A stretch of 64,000 nucleotides of DNA from CAWUFC02 sp963921335 (lineage in GTDB: Bacteria; Pseudomonadota; Gammaproteobacteria; Pseudomonadales; Halieaceae): NCBI GenBank assembly GCA_963921335.3, contig CAWUFC020000002.1:1674001-1738000 (forward strand), written 5' to 3'. A model generated the notes under the pieces. It saw nothing but the letters and a program-made list of their open reading frames with translations. It was not told where the DNA came from and made no database searches. Positions within the stretch are counted from its first letter, which is position 1; every line of letters starts with the position of its first letter. Both the position numbers and the translations under genes were made by a program. Shown piece by piece: positions 9,005 to 19,313 of the stretch.

Positions 9005-10426
9005 ATGCTCATGTTTTATAAGAAGTTATTGTTTATTTTAGCCGCACTAGCGACCTTCATCTCACCGGCAGCCGTGGCCCTGGAGGTCAAGAATTCCGAC
9101 GTCCTGACAGAAACTTTCACGTCTGATTTGTCCGGTATGCGGGAGACTCGTGTACTGCGGGCACTGGTGGTTCCGAATAAGACCAACTATTTCTTCGATG
9201 GTGCCGTACAGCGCGGTATCTCCTATGAGGCACTGCAGAAGTTTGAAGAGCACCTGAATGTAGGCTCCGCTCATCACGAAAAGCTGCACATTCTTTATAT
9301 ACCAGTACGCAGAGACCAGTTGATCCCCGCGCTGGTTGAAGGACGCGGCGATCTGGCTGTCGCCAACCTGACCATCAACGAGGAACGCGCAGCGCGGGTC
9401 GATTTCTCAACGCCTTTGATGAAGAACGTTAAAGAGCTGATCGTCACCCACTCCAGCACACCAGAACTGAACGCTCTGGAGGATCTGGCAGGCAGACAGG
9501 TACACGTGCGCAGAAGCAGCAGCTATTACCCCAGCCTGGTGAAACTTAATGGCGAGCTAAGAGCATCCGGGCTGCCCTACATGCAGCTGGTTATAGCGGA
9601 TGAGAAACTGGAGGACGAGGACCTGCTGGAGATGGTTAATGCCGGGCTAATACCCGCCATTGCCATAGACTCGCACACGGCAGATTTCTGGGAACAGGTA
9701 TTTGCCAACATACGTGCACAGCGCAAGCTTGTTTTAGCAGATGGTGGCGAGATCGCATGGGCATTTCGCAAGAACAGCCCAGAGCTGGAACAAGCCGTCA
9801 ATGAGTTTGTAAGAGGTATTCGCAAAGGCACCCTGCTCGGCAACATCCTGCTCAAACGCTACCTGAAGAACACCAGTTACGTGACCAACGCGTTGGCCAG
9901 CAAAGAGATGAAGAAGTTTGAAGCCACCTCTGAACTGTTCAGAAGCTATGCGAACCAATATGAATTCGACTGGCTGATGTTAATCGCCCAGGGCTATCAG
10001 GAGTCACGACTGGACCAGAGCACTCGCAGCCATGCTGGCGCCGTTGGCATCATGCAACTCCTACCCAGCACTGCAGCCGATAAAAACGTCGCTATCGATG
10101 ATATTCACCAGGTCGAAAACAATATTCACGCCGGGGCTAAATACATGCGCTTCCTGCGCAATCGCTACTTTAGCGATTCCGACATGGATGAAATGGAACA
10201 AACACTGTTTTCATTTGCCGCTTATAACGCCGGCCCGGCGCGAATCACCAAACTGCGCAGCGAAGCTGCAAAACTTGGGCTGGACCCGGATCTCTGGTTC
10301 GATAATGTTGAAGTGGTGGCCGCCAAACGTATTGGCAGGGAAACCGTGCAATATGTCGCCAATATCTACAAATACTGGGCCGCCTACAAGTTGGCAGAGG
10401 AACTGGGCGACCTGGAGGGCGGTTAA
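9005..10426 (+). CDS. mltF: Lytic transglycosylase of MltF type (solute-binding domain plus SLT domain)
   Basis: A signal peptide (ending near ...AAVALEVK) is followed by a family-3 solute-binding domain and then an SLT lytic transglycosylase domain. The catalytic Glu is in GYQESRLDQ, residue 333 from this start, and GIMQLLPSTA and AAYNAGPARI match the SLT lobes. MltF-type enzymes cleave glycan strands in the periplasm, and the binding domain modulates activity. A TTG 42 bases upstream is a possible alternative start, but the ATG at 9005 gives a clean signal peptide. The AsmA-like gene starts on the next base after the stop. Confidence 0.85.
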   Translation: MLMFYKKLLFILAALATFISPAAVALEVKNSDVLTETFTSDLSGMRETRVLRALVVPNKTNYFFDGAVQRGISYEALQKFEEHLNVGSAHHEKLHILYIPVRRDQLIPALVEGRGDLAVANLTINEERAARVDFSTPLMKNVKELIVTHSSTPELNALEDLAGRQVHVRRSSSYYPSLVKLNGELRASGLPYMQLVIADEKLEDEDLLEMVNAGLIPAIAIDSHTADFWEQVFANIRAQRKLVLADGGEIAWAFRKNSPELEQAVNEFVRGIRKGTLLGNILLKRYLKNTSYVTNALASKEMKKFEATSELFRSYANQYEFDWLMLIAQGYQESRLDQSTRSHAGAVGIMQLLPSTAADKNVAIDDIHQVENNIHAGAKYMRFLRNRYFSDSDMDEMEQTLFSFAAYNAGPARITKLRSEAAKLGLDPDLWFDNVEVVAAKRIGRETVQYVANIYKYWAAYKLAEELGDLEGG

Positions 10427-13195
10427 GTGCTAAAGCGCCTGCTGGCAGGCCTGTTCCTGCTGATACTGGCAGCTCCGGTTCTCATATGGTTTGCCCGAGA
10501 ACCGCTGATAAAAAAGTCTCTCGAGCTGGCCCTGTCAGACACGGGCTACGGCATTAGCTACAAAAGTCTGGAGCTCAAACCTCTACAAGGTCGACTCCTG
10601 CTTTCGAACCTGTCACTGGAAGATACGTCCAGCGCACAAACACTGATTCATGCTGACCAGGCGTCCGCAAGTTTCGAAGTAGTGCAGCTGGTGAAACTGA
10701 ATTTTCAGCATCTGGCGGTAACTGCTAGCGATGTGACGATCAATCTTCCCGACAGTACGCCAGACAGTGATAACAGCGACGACGTCAGCATCATCGCACA
10801 AGAATACCTGCCCTACCTCGGGTACGTGCCCGGCAATATCAGCCTGGAGCGGCTTCGTGTCATCAGCAAAGCTGACCCCAGTGAGAATTTGATCACCGCG
10901 CCACAGCTAAGCCTCGCAGCTGTGCCCGGCAAGCCTGCATCCATGCTGGAAGCTGTCGCGTTTGTTGCGGGCGGTGAGATCACCATTGGCGGGGAACTTA
11001 CCGCGACGGACGAAAACATCGATTACAGCTTGTCGGTGCGTGCCGAGGCTGAAGACATGGCGCCGATTTTGGCTGCCACCGGTGCCGAACTTGAACTGGC
11101 AGGCAAGCTGCTTCTTGATGCCAGCGTTACCGGAGATCTGGGCTCAATGTCCCTCGCCATAAAAGAGGCAGGCTTGTCCAATGGAGAGCATTATCAATTC
11201 AACAGTGCTGGCACGCTTGACTGGGTGTTTGAGAGGACACCAGAGGCTGCCCTGTCGTTTAAGGCAAGGCTTGATGACGGCGGGCAGTTAGCGCGGTGGC
11301 TGCAGCAGGATCTGGGCATGCCGATTACCGGCAGTGCCAGCGGCAACATCAGCGGTGCGATCGATGATCCCAGGCTGGAGGAAGCGGCCCTGAGGCTTAG
11401 CAGCGGCGATCGCATCAGTGTGTCACTGCGGGGCAGCGGCTACCCCATGCGTTACGCGGACAAACCACTGGGCGCGGGCGATCGCGCCCTGGTCGAGCTG
11501 GATATCGCAGACGCTGCCGATCTGGAACAGTTTACAGGTGAGCTGCCGATCGTAATGGGCGCGGTCAAGGGGCGATTTCGACTTCAGGGCAATGCCGACG
11601 AATTGCAGGTCGACAAGCTGAAACTTGATATCGAACAGATTGGCGAACTACGCGGCTCAACGCGACTAAATATGCAAAATAGTCAGTTCGCGCTGTCTGA
11701 TCTGGATATGAGGCTTCTCGACCAGGGTAAACCCGCACTGCGGGTACAGGGAGAACGAATCGGCCTGACCCCTCTCGAACGCATTCAGCTCAACGTCAAA
11801 CTGAATGGCCTTTCCATCCAGCGAATCATTAATCTGGCAGGCATTGAAGCCGAGGCAGGCGCGCTGCTGGGCGCTCTCTATGGCGGCTTTGCCATGGATT
11901 TCTCCCAGAGCAAGCAGGTGCTGAACATTGAGAATCTCGATATTGCCAATCGCGACGCCCGAGACCTACGCCTGAATGTCAGCGGGCAGGTGGATTGGAA
12001 TCCGCAGAATTTGTTTGTGGACGTCAAGCTGCAGACCTGGGTGAGGGACACCACGCTGTTACACGAACTTAGCGGCCTACACTTGAAGCCAGTGTTCAGC
12101 GAATTGACCCTAAAAGGCTCCGATGAGCAAATCAGCATGAGTGGTATTACCCGCATCGGTAAAACGGAGCTGGATTCACGCATACAAGTACAGGTCGATG
12201 GCACGGAAATCAGTGACATCAAGGGTTCAGTTAGCTCGCCGAGAATTCTGCTGAGCGACCTGGGTTTAGACAACCTGCTGCAAGATCAGGGCGACGACAA
12301 AAGCAGTGAGCGCCGGGGCACACTGGACACCAAATTGCCTCTCGAACAGTTGCCCGCATTCAGTTTTGACACCATTCTTGTGGCCGCAAAGGTGGTAGGT
12401 CGGGATGTACGCGCTGACAACCTGGTCGCTCACTTAAAGCACAGCGGCGATGTGTTCGAGGTCAAGCAATTAGCGATGACACTGCCCGGAGGTGGCATCG
12501 AGGCTGCCGCCTCACTCACCCAATCCCAGAGATTGCCCGACTGGCGACTGAAGGGTCGCATTGTTGACTTCAAGTTGCAGAATCTCATTGCTGAACTGGG
12601 CGGCGACATGGAGATTGCTGGCGCCCTGAACTCACGCTTCAATCTAAACAGTAGCGGAGATACGCAACGCATTATTTTGCGCGAACTGCGCGGTGACACC
12701 ACCATCGCATTGGAAGATATCGCAGTGAAAGGCGCGGCCTATGATCAAATGGCCACCGATACCATCGGCTGGTTCTTCACCGGTGGCGCACTAAAGGATG
12801 AAACCCGCTTTGACTGCGTGATGGGCGACTTCAAAATTGGTGACGGCGTCATTCAAAGCGACAGCCTGTTTGCTGAGTCAGATCATCTGGTCGCTAACGG
12901 CAATACCAGTATCGACCTGCGCAATTTCACGGTGGATGCAGCAATCACACCACGCTCAAAACGGCGGGCATTCCAGATCCCCGGCACTATCAAAATCAAT
13001 GGTCCACTGGATGATCCATCTATCACCACACCAGCCCTGGCTGTCGGCGCTGATGCTTATGCGCAGGTCATTATGATTGCCCCTAGCGTGGCCATTGGTG
13101 TGCTGGATCAGACCGGCATCTTCGGTGGAGGCAAGCGCGAGAAGAAAAAAGCAGAACTTGCCAGCCCCTGCCTCAATGCGACCCAGGCTCAGTAA
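10427..13195 (+). CDS. Large AsmA/TamB-like envelope protein
   Basis: The 922-residue product has one N-terminal transmembrane anchor (about residues 4-24) and a long beta-rich periplasmic body. The spaced LxxLxLxLLxGRLxLxNLxLED-like opening is typical of the AsmA/YhdP/TamB superfamily, whose members form hydrophobic grooves thought to carry phospholipids between the envelope membranes. The C-terminus has a basic KREKKKAE tail. It starts with GTG immediately after the transglycosylase stop, so the two are translationally linked and probably act together in envelope upkeep. Family placement is by overall pattern, not a single motif. Confidence 0.7.
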   Translation: MLKRLLAGLFLLILAAPVLIWFAREPLIKKSLELALSDTGYGISYKSLELKPLQGRLLLSNLSLEDTSSAQTLIHADQASASFEVVQLVKLNFQHLAVTASDVTINLPDSTPDSDNSDDVSIIAQEYLPYLGYVPGNISLERLRVISKADPSENLITAPQLSLAAVPGKPASMLEAVAFVAGGEITIGGELTATDENIDYSLSVRAEAEDMAPILAATGAELELAGKLLLDASVTGDLGSMSLAIKEAGLSNGEHYQFNSAGTLDWVFERTPEAALSFKARLDDGGQLARWLQQDLGMPITGSASGNISGAIDDPRLEEAALRLSSGDRISVSLRGSGYPMRYADKPLGAGDRALVELDIADAADLEQFTGELPIVMGAVKGRFRLQGNADELQVDKLKLDIEQIGELRGSTRLNMQNSQFALSDLDMRLLDQGKPALRVQGERIGLTPLERIQLNVKLNGLSIQRIINLAGIEAEAGALLGALYGGFAMDFSQSKQVLNIENLDIANRDARDLRLNVSGQVDWNPQNLFVDVKLQTWVRDTTLLHELSGLHLKPVFSELTLKGSDEQISMSGITRIGKTELDSRIQVQVDGTEISDIKGSVSSPRILLSDLGLDNLLQDQGDDKSSERRGTLDTKLPLEQLPAFSFDTILVAAKVVGRDVRADNLVAHLKHSGDVFEVKQLAMTLPGGGIEAAASLTQSQRLPDWRLKGRIVDFKLQNLIAELGGDMEIAGALNSRFNLNSSGDTQRIILRELRGDTTIALEDIAVKGAAYDQMATDTIGWFFTGGALKDETRFDCVMGDFKIGDGVIQSDSLFAESDHLVANGNTSIDLRNFTVDAAITPRSKRRAFQIPGTIKINGPLDDPSITTPALAVGADAYAQVIMIAPSVAIGVLDQTGIFGGGKREKKKAELASPCLNATQAQ

Positions 13196-14388
13196 TCAAT
13201 GCTGTAACCGGCGGATTTCAGCCTGTCCGCCACCTCGGCCGCGTGCTCTCGATCGCGGGTCTCGAGGGTCAGGGAAATATCCACTTCGCGGATACCAGCC
13301 CCAGTAAATGTCCGCTGATGGCTGACATCAATGATATTGGCACCGCACTCACCAAGCATGGCAGTAATATCTGCCAGTGCGCCGGGTGTATCCGCACTTT
13401 TTAGCTTGAGGCTAACAAGACGTCCTGTCCTGGCCAGGTGCCGCATCAATACCGATGCCAGGATGCGGCTGTCCACATTGGCGCCACAGAGTACAACACC
13501 AACCTTCTTGCCGCGGAACAACTCCGGATGAGCATTCACAGCAGCAAGAGCAGCAGCGCCGGCACCCTCTGCCACCGTCTTTTCAATATTCAGGTAGAGG
13601 TAAATAGCCTGCTCAATGTCCTCTTCCGAGACAAGCACAACATCATCCACTTGCTCACGAATCACGGCCATGGTTTTCTCGCCGGGCTGTTTGACCGCGA
13701 TGCCTTCGGCAATAGTGATACCGCCACTTGCTGACTGCTCACCCTTCAGCTGCTGGTAGGCCGCGGGGTAGCGCTCGGCCTGAACGCCGATCACCTCAAC
13801 GTCAGGACGCAAGGACTTAACTGCCGTCGCCACACCGCTGATAAGCCCGCCGCCACCAATAGGCACGACAATCACGTCCAGATCCGGCACAGCATCCAGC
13901 ATCTCCAGGGCCAGCGTACCCTGCCCTGCCATTACCCACTCGTCGTCATAAGGGTGAATAAAAACCCGTCCATCGCGCTCTGCCAACTCATGGGCGTGCG
14001 CGGCGGCGGCATCCAGAGAATCACCATGCAAGACCACAGCAGCCCCCAATCTTTCGGTGTCAGCCACCTTCACATTAGGCGTATGGCGGGACATCACAAT
14101 CGTGGATTCAATACCCAGGCGAGTCGCGTGGTAAGCCACGGCTTTGGCATGGTTGCCAGCGGACATGGCGATTACACCGCGAGCGCGCTCTTCCTCACTG
14201 AGGCTCAGCAGCTTGTTCAGCGCACCACGCTCTTTGAAAGACGCCGTGAAAAGCTCACTCTCGAATTTGATAAATATCTCGGCGTTGAGGATATCCGACA
14301 AGGTGCGTGAACGCCGGCAGGTACTGGGATCAATCGCATCGCCAATACGCTCTGCCGCATCGCGAATCTGCTGTAGTGAAAGCACCAT
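13189..14388 (-). CDS. ilvA: Threonine ammonia-lyase, short form with one ACT domain
   Basis: This fold-type II PLP enzyme has its Schiff-base Lys52 in ASFKERGA, the phosphate-binding glycine loop GGGGLISG at 178-185 and one C-terminal ACT domain (about 325-399). At 399 residues it matches the single-ACT biosynthetic or serine/threonine deaminase type rather than the two-ACT E. coli IlvA. It turns threonine into 2-oxobutanoate and ammonia, feeding isoleucine synthesis or threonine use; the ACT domain suggests amino acid feedback. The 3' end overlaps the AsmA-like gene by seven bases in convergent orientation. Confidence 0.88.
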   Translation of the reverse strand: MVLSLQQIRDAAERIGDAIDPSTCRRSRTLSDILNAEIFIKFESELFTASFKERGALNKLLSLSEEERARGVIAMSAGNHAKAVAYHATRLGIESTIVMSRHTPNVKVADTERLGAAVVLHGDSLDAAAAHAHELAERDGRVFIHPYDDEWVMAGQGTLALEMLDAVPDLDVIVVPIGGGGLISGVATAVKSLRPDVEVIGVQAERYPAAYQQLKGEQSASGGITIAEGIAVKQPGEKTMAVIREQVDDVVLVSEEDIEQAIYLYLNIEKTVAEGAGAAALAAVNAHPELFRGKKVGVVLCGANVDSRILASVLMRHLARTGRLVSLKLKSADTPGALADITAMLGECGANIIDVSHQRTFTGAGIREVDISLTLETRDREHAAEVADRLKSAGYSIDY

Positions 14389-14464
14389 AAGGATCCCATG
14401 TCGTCGAACGGTAATTTAATTTATAGTCCCTACCATAATAAGCAACAATAAATCGGAGTAGCCA

Positions 14465-16447
14465 ATGCGTTCCATCATTATCCTGGGCCTTGCCTGCCTG
14501 ACCGCCTGCGGCAACGATTCATCTGTTCTCGACGACGTTGGCGACTTTGGTGGCCGCGGTGAAGGCGGCCCCAATACGCAGCTGGAACCCGTAACGGACA
14601 TACTCGATCTGTCCCGGCCGGCGGCCAATCCTGATCGCAACGCTTATTTTGGCGATCTTCACGTACACACTGAGTATTCCTTTGACGCCTACTCATTCGG
14701 CACGACTGCCACACCTTATGATGCATATCGCTACGCCAAAGGTGCTGCGCTGACTCACCCCAGCGGCTACGAAATCCAGCTGCGCACACCGCTGGACTTT
14801 TATGCAGTGACCGATCACGCCATGTTCCTGGGTCTGGTCAAAGAGGCGGCGGACACCAGCACTGAATTCTCAAAGTACGACGTGGCCCAGCCCATTCACA
14901 ACATCAACGCGCCCGAAAACATGAATACGGCCAGCCTGCTGCAGCGAGTTGGCAATTTCTCCAGCTTCATACCTGATACGCTGGCGGGCATTCAGGATGG
15001 CAGTATCGATCGAGAGGTCGCCGAGGGTGCAACCCGCCGCGCCTGGCTGGACATCATCGAAGCGGCCGAACAGTTCAACGATCCGGGCAAGCTCACCACC
15101 TTTGTCGCCTACGAGTACACCACCAGCTCCGATGATCGCGGCAACCTGCATCGCAACGTGGTATTCAAAGGTTCTGACCGACTGCCCGCAGTGCCTTTTT
15201 CGCGCCTGAACTCACAAAACCCCGAAGGGCTATGGGACTGGATGGATGACCTGCGCGCACAGGGCATAGAGAGCCTCGCTATTCCGCATAATTCCAATGG
15301 TTCCAACGGACAGATGTTCAAGCTGGAGGACTGGGCCGGCAATCCGCTGGATGATGCATACGCCGAACAGCGCATGCGCAACGAACCCATCGTCGAAATG
15401 ACCCAGGTAAAGGGGACCTCAGATACCCATCCGCTGTTGTCGCCCAATGATGAATGGGCAGACTTCGAAATCTATCCCTATCGGGTGGGCACGCCCTACC
15501 CCAGTGAGCCCAATGGCAGCTATATCCGCCAGGCCCTGATTAACGGCATGGCCCTGGAAGCACAGGGCATCAAGAACCCATTTGAGTTTGGCTTTGTTGC
15601 CGCCAGCGACACCCATGTCGCCGCCAGCAGCGACGACGAAGCCACCTACTTTTCCAAGGCCGGACTGATGGATGGCGAACCGGTAGGTCGGGGCTCAGTA
15701 CCCACCTCATTCTGGTACGGCACTGTCATTCGCATGATGGCTCCCGACAACCTGGTTGAGGTGGGTGGCAAAAGCTATATGGCAGGTGCCGGCTTTGAAA
15801 CCTGGAGCGCCTCCGGCATAGCCGGGGTTTGGGCCGAGGAAAATACCCGCGATGCCATTTACGATGCTTTTCGCCGGAAGGAAACCTTCGCCACCACCGG
15901 CCCGCGTATCAAAGTCAGGTTGTTCGCCAGCAATGGCTTTGAAGACAACATCCTGCAAGACCCCGCACTGGTCAGCAAAGCCTACCGGGATGGTGTGACC
16001 ATGGGTAGCGAACTCAAATCTGACGGCGGGGCACCCAGCTTCATCGCCTGGGCGTCCGGGGATCCGCTGGGCACACCGCTGCAAAGACTGCAGTTGATCA
16101 AGGGCTATGTTGAAAACGGGGAACCTCGGGAGGTGGTCTATGACATCGCCTGTTCCGACGGCGCCAGCCCCGACCCTGAAACACATCGATGCCCTGACAA
16201 CGGTGCCAGGGTCAACCTGGCGGACTGCTCGATCACAGAGGGAGTCGGCGAGGCCGAACTCATGACCGAGTGGACAGACCCTGACTATAACGCTGACATT
16301 GATGCCTTCTACTACTTGCGGGCGCTGGAAAATCCCACCTGTCGCTGGTCCACCTGGGATGCGCTGCGCGCCGGTGTTGAACCCCGTGCCGACCTGCAGA
16401 AAACGATACAGGAGAGAGCCTGGAGTTCTCCGATATGGGTGCGCTAA
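14465..16447 (+). CDS. DUF3604 lipoprotein, PHP-like metal-binding fold
   Basis: A lipobox LTAC with Cys15 follows a short signal, so the protein should be lipid-anchored. The core opens with GDLHVHT at 63-69 and YSFDAY, the metal-ligand motif of DUF3604 proteins, which resemble PHP-type phosphoesterases. Further conserved His/Asp stretches (VTDHAMF, IPHNSN, AASDTHV) fit a multinuclear metal site. The reaction is not known to me. GGAG stands six bases before the ATG. A SnoaL-like gene and an MDR dehydrogenase gene follow closely. A paralogue of 623 residues is encoded at 30548-32419, there with a signal peptide instead of a lipobox. Confidence 0.82.
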   Translation: MRSIIILGLACLTACGNDSSVLDDVGDFGGRGEGGPNTQLEPVTDILDLSRPAANPDRNAYFGDLHVHTEYSFDAYSFGTTATPYDAYRYAKGAALTHPSGYEIQLRTPLDFYAVTDHAMFLGLVKEAADTSTEFSKYDVAQPIHNINAPENMNTASLLQRVGNFSSFIPDTLAGIQDGSIDREVAEGATRRAWLDIIEAAEQFNDPGKLTTFVAYEYTTSSDDRGNLHRNVVFKGSDRLPAVPFSRLNSQNPEGLWDWMDDLRAQGIESLAIPHNSNGSNGQMFKLEDWAGNPLDDAYAEQRMRNEPIVEMTQVKGTSDTHPLLSPNDEWADFEIYPYRVGTPYPSEPNGSYIRQALINGMALEAQGIKNPFEFGFVAASDTHVAASSDDEATYFSKAGLMDGEPVGRGSVPTSFWYGTVIRMMAPDNLVEVGGKSYMAGAGFETWSASGIAGVWAEENTRDAIYDAFRRKETFATTGPRIKVRLFASNGFEDNILQDPALVSKAYRDGVTMGSELKSDGGAPSFIAWASGDPLGTPLQRLQLIKGYVENGEPREVVYDIACSDGASPDPETHRCPDNGARVNLADCSITEGVGEAELMTEWTDPDYNADIDAFYYLRALENPTCRWSTWDALRAGVEPRADLQKTIQERAWSSPIWVR

Positions 16448-16449
16448 CA

Positions 16450-16998
16450 ATGAACAATGAGGAAGCAGTGCAACGGCTGTTGGACAAAGAGGCCATTCGC
16501 GAATTGGTGCAGGTTTACTGCCGCGCGGCTGATCGTCACGATCACGATTTAATGCGCAGCCTGTATCACGACGATGCCACAGACGATCACGGCTCTTTCT
16601 TCAAGGGCCTGGCCATGGAATTCATCGACATGCTGCCCGAGATACAGGCCCCCATGGAGATCCTGCATCACAATGTCACCAATCACATTATTGAGCTGGA
16701 CGGTGATCATGCCGAGGGCGAGACCTATATACTGGCCTTCCACAAGGTCAGCACCGATGACGGCCCATTCGACCTACTGATTGGCGGACGCTATTTTGAC
16801 AAGTACGAAAAACGGGATGGGCTTTGGAAATTCTCTGCCCGAGCGGTTGTGGCCGACTGGGCCAACCTGCACAACCCCTCCATCGTCAATCTCGACAATC
16901 CGGTGATAGAAGGCTCCTATATCGGTAAACCGGGAAGCGCCGACCCCTCGTATACATTCTTCGACGGCTTCCAGGCCGGACCCTGGCAGCGAAAATAA
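16450..16998 (+). CDS. SnoaL-like/NTF2-fold protein
   Basis: The 182-residue product has the cone-fold pattern of SnoaL-like proteins: an N-terminal helix pair (EAIRELVQVYCRAADRHD), a short acidic loop (YHDDATDDHG) and a four-strand sheet. These proteins act as small isomerases, dehydratases or hydrolases in lipid and polyketide metabolism; the substrate cannot be read from sequence. The ATG lies two bases after the DUF3604 stop, and an upstream in-frame start at 16435 would overlap that gene. Another SnoaL-like gene (33602) accompanies the second DUF3604 gene. Confidence 0.72.
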   Translation: MNNEEAVQRLLDKEAIRELVQVYCRAADRHDHDLMRSLYHDDATDDHGSFFKGLAMEFIDMLPEIQAPMEILHHNVTNHIIELDGDHAEGETYILAFHKVSTDDGPFDLLIGGRYFDKYEKRDGLWKFSARAVVADWANLHNPSIVNLDNPVIEGSYIGKPGSADPSYTFFDGFQAGPWQRK

Positions 16999-17018
16999 AA
17001 CACCCATAAGGAACACTC

Positions 17019-18026
17019 ATGCAAACCATGCGCCTTAAGCAGCCCGGCGGGCTGGACAATCTGGTATTGGAAAACACAGATCCCGTGACCCCGGGACCGG
17101 GCCAAATTCGTGTCCGCAACCACGCCAGCTCCCTGAACTTTCACGATTACGCCGTCGTGTCCGGCCTGTTGCCGGTGGCTGACGGCCGCATCCCAATGTC
17201 TGATGGGGCGGGTACTGTTGAAGAAATTGGCGAAGGCGTGACTGACTTCGATGTCGGTGACAAAGTGATGAGCTGCTTCTTCCCGAACTGGGAAGATGGC
17301 CGCGCCGACGAGTTTGCAAAAATATCTGACGTCCCCGGGGATATGGTGGACGGTTTCGGTGCCCAGAGCGTGACCATGGGCGCTGCCTGTTTCACCGCTA
17401 TACCCGCTGATTACAGTTTCGAAGAAGTAGCCACCCTGCCCTGTGCGGCATTAACGGCCTGGCGAGCTGTAATGGTAGAAGCACAGGTCAGGGCCGGGGA
17501 CACCGTGTTGGTGCAGGGCAGCGGCGGCGTCTCTGTATTCGCGCTGCAGTTCGCCAAGGCTGCTGGCTGCCGGGTTATCGCGACGTCCTCCAGCGAGGAA
17601 AAAATGGCACGCCTGGCCGAGCTAGGAGCCGATGAGGTCATCAGCTATAAGGAATTTCCGAACTGGGGTGACAAGATCCTCGAGATAACCGCGGGTCGCG
17701 GCGCCAATCTGGTGGTCGAGGTCGGCGGGGCCGGCACCGTACCCCAATCGGTGCGGGCGGTGAGTATGGGTGGCCATATTTCCATGATCGGTGTGCTGAC
17801 CGGCTTTGCGGGGGAAGTACCGCTGGCAGAACTGTTTCAGAAAAACGCCGTCATCAGCGGAATCACCGTGGGGTCGCGCAGTGACCAGAGGGACATGATT
17901 CGAGCCATCGATATCAACGGTATCAAACCGGTCATCAGCAACAGTTTTGACCTGGCGGATATGGCAGAGGCTTTTCGTTTACAGGAAAGCCAGCAACATT
18001 TTGGCAAAATCTGCCTGACCTGCTGA
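17019..18026 (+). CDS. MDR-family NAD(P)-dependent alcohol dehydrogenase/enone reductase
   Basis: At 335 residues with a GroES-like N-terminus and a Rossmann domain whose loop reads QGSGGVS, this is a medium-chain dehydrogenase/reductase. The proton-relay and HFDY-type residues of quinone reductases are only partly kept, so the substrate is open: an alcohol, enone or quinone. AAGGAA stands before the ATG. It follows the SnoaL-like gene by 20 bases in the same direction, making a likely three-gene operon with DUF3604. Confidence 0.82.
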   Translation: MQTMRLKQPGGLDNLVLENTDPVTPGPGQIRVRNHASSLNFHDYAVVSGLLPVADGRIPMSDGAGTVEEIGEGVTDFDVGDKVMSCFFPNWEDGRADEFAKISDVPGDMVDGFGAQSVTMGAACFTAIPADYSFEEVATLPCAALTAWRAVMVEAQVRAGDTVLVQGSGGVSVFALQFAKAAGCRVIATSSSEEKMARLAELGADEVISYKEFPNWGDKILEITAGRGANLVVEVGGAGTVPQSVRAVSMGGHISMIGVLTGFAGEVPLAELFQKNAVISGITVGSRSDQRDMIRAIDINGIKPVISNSFDLADMAEAFRLQESQQHFGKICLTC

Positions 18027-18055
18027 GCGCAGACCGAGCAACGCCTGCCCTGGCA

Positions 18056-19285
18056 TCACACGGCCCGGGCAGGCTGCCCCAGCTCGGGAGCAGCAGGACT
18101 GCGATCGCTGGCTCCCATCCTGACAATCAACCAGGAGCCAAGCACCGCCGAAACCAGGCTTCCCATTAATACACCCAGTTTGACCGCGTCATTGTAGGCG
18201 GCACCCTGACCCTCAAACGCCAGAGAGCCGACAAACAGGCTCATAGTAAAACCAATGCCGCAAAGCAGGGATACCGCATAGAGCTGCATCCAATTCGCAC
18301 CCTCAGGCATGCGCGCAATGCCCAGTTTGATCGCCACCCAGCTAAAGCCGAACACACCCAACTGCTTGCCAACAAACAGACCCAGCGCAATGCCCAGGGT
18401 CAGAGGATGTGTCAGCGTTTCCAGGCTTACGCCCACCAGGCTCACCCCGGCATTGGCAAACGCGAACACCGGCAGAATCAGCAGAGTTACCCAGGGGTGC
18501 AGATCGTGTTCAAGCTGCCGCAGCATCGGTTTGCCGTAGGCGTTGTTGACCTTCAATGGGATAAACCAGGCCACGGCGAAACCCGCCAGAGTAGCGTGGA
18601 CGCCCGACTTGAGCACGGCCGCCCAAACGACCATGCCGACAATAAAATAGGCGGCCTGATGTGACACGCGCATGCGATTGAGCAGGAACAGGGCAGCCAG
18701 GCCGCTGCCCGCTACCGCCAGCGACAGGGTCGACAGTTCACTGGTATAGAACAGCGCGATAATGACGATGGCACCGATATCATCAAAGATGGCGACAGAG
18801 AGCAAAAACAGCTTCAAAGTCAGCGGCAGGCTGCGCCCGAATACGCTGAACACCCCCAGGGCGAAGGCGATATCCGTGGCAGAGGGAATCGCCCAGCCCC
18901 GCAACAGATCGGGCTCATCCATATTGATAGACACAAAGACCAGGGCAGGCATCGCGATGCCGCCTACCGCAGCAATAGCCGGCAGCAGGATCTGATCAAA
19001 ACGTCGCAAATTGCCTTCCTGCAACTCCCGCTTGATCTCCAGACCCACCAGAAAAAAGAACACCGCCATTAGCCCATCGTTCACCCACAGCAACAAGGGC
19101 TTGGCGATTGAAAAATCTTCGAACTGCACGCTAACCGGAATGGCCAGCCACTCGTTATAGCTGGAAGACAGTGGAGAGTTTGCGAATACCAGGGCCATCA
19201 GGGCAGCAAACACCAGCAGGGCGCCAGGCGCCGCATCGGAGGCAAAGAATGCTCTTGCTCTGTCTATATAGGTTGAAACAGACAT
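18056..19285 (-). CDS. nhaA: Na+/H+ antiporter NhaA
   Basis: The 409-residue, about 12-helix protein contains the paired ion-binding aspartates in AIFDDIGA (Asp168-Asp169, equivalent to E. coli Asp163-Asp164) and PSATDIAFALG (Asp138). It exports Na+ in exchange for protons at the inner membrane, the usual defence against sodium at alkaline pH. The ATG at 19285 has GGAG seven bases upstream; a longer frame reaches 19342 but would pass through the -10 element. Divergent from nhaR, with a four-box operator in between. Confidence 0.93.
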   Translation of the reverse strand: MSVSTYIDRARAFFASDAAPGALLVFAALMALVFANSPLSSSYNEWLAIPVSVQFEDFSIAKPLLLWVNDGLMAVFFFLVGLEIKRELQEGNLRRFDQILLPAIAAVGGIAMPALVFVSINMDEPDLLRGWAIPSATDIAFALGVFSVFGRSLPLTLKLFLLSVAIFDDIGAIVIIALFYTSELSTLSLAVAGSGLAALFLLNRMRVSHQAAYFIVGMVVWAAVLKSGVHATLAGFAVAWFIPLKVNNAYGKPMLRQLEHDLHPWVTLLILPVFAFANAGVSLVGVSLETLTHPLTLGIALGLFVGKQLGVFGFSWVAIKLGIARMPEGANWMQLYAVSLLCGIGFTMSLFVGSLAFEGQGAAYNDAVKLGVLMGSLVSAVLGSWLIVRMGASDRSPAAPELGQPARAV

Positions 19286-19313
19286 TGGACTACTCCAAAA
19301 ATACTTGCGTGAA

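Noticed and set aside
18043..18074. GCCTGCCC/GGGCAGGC inverted repeat at the end of the MDR gene and nhaA, as a terminator
   Set aside because: No U-tract on either strand and the right arm lies inside the nhaA coding end; pairing is probably incidental to GC-rich coding sequence.
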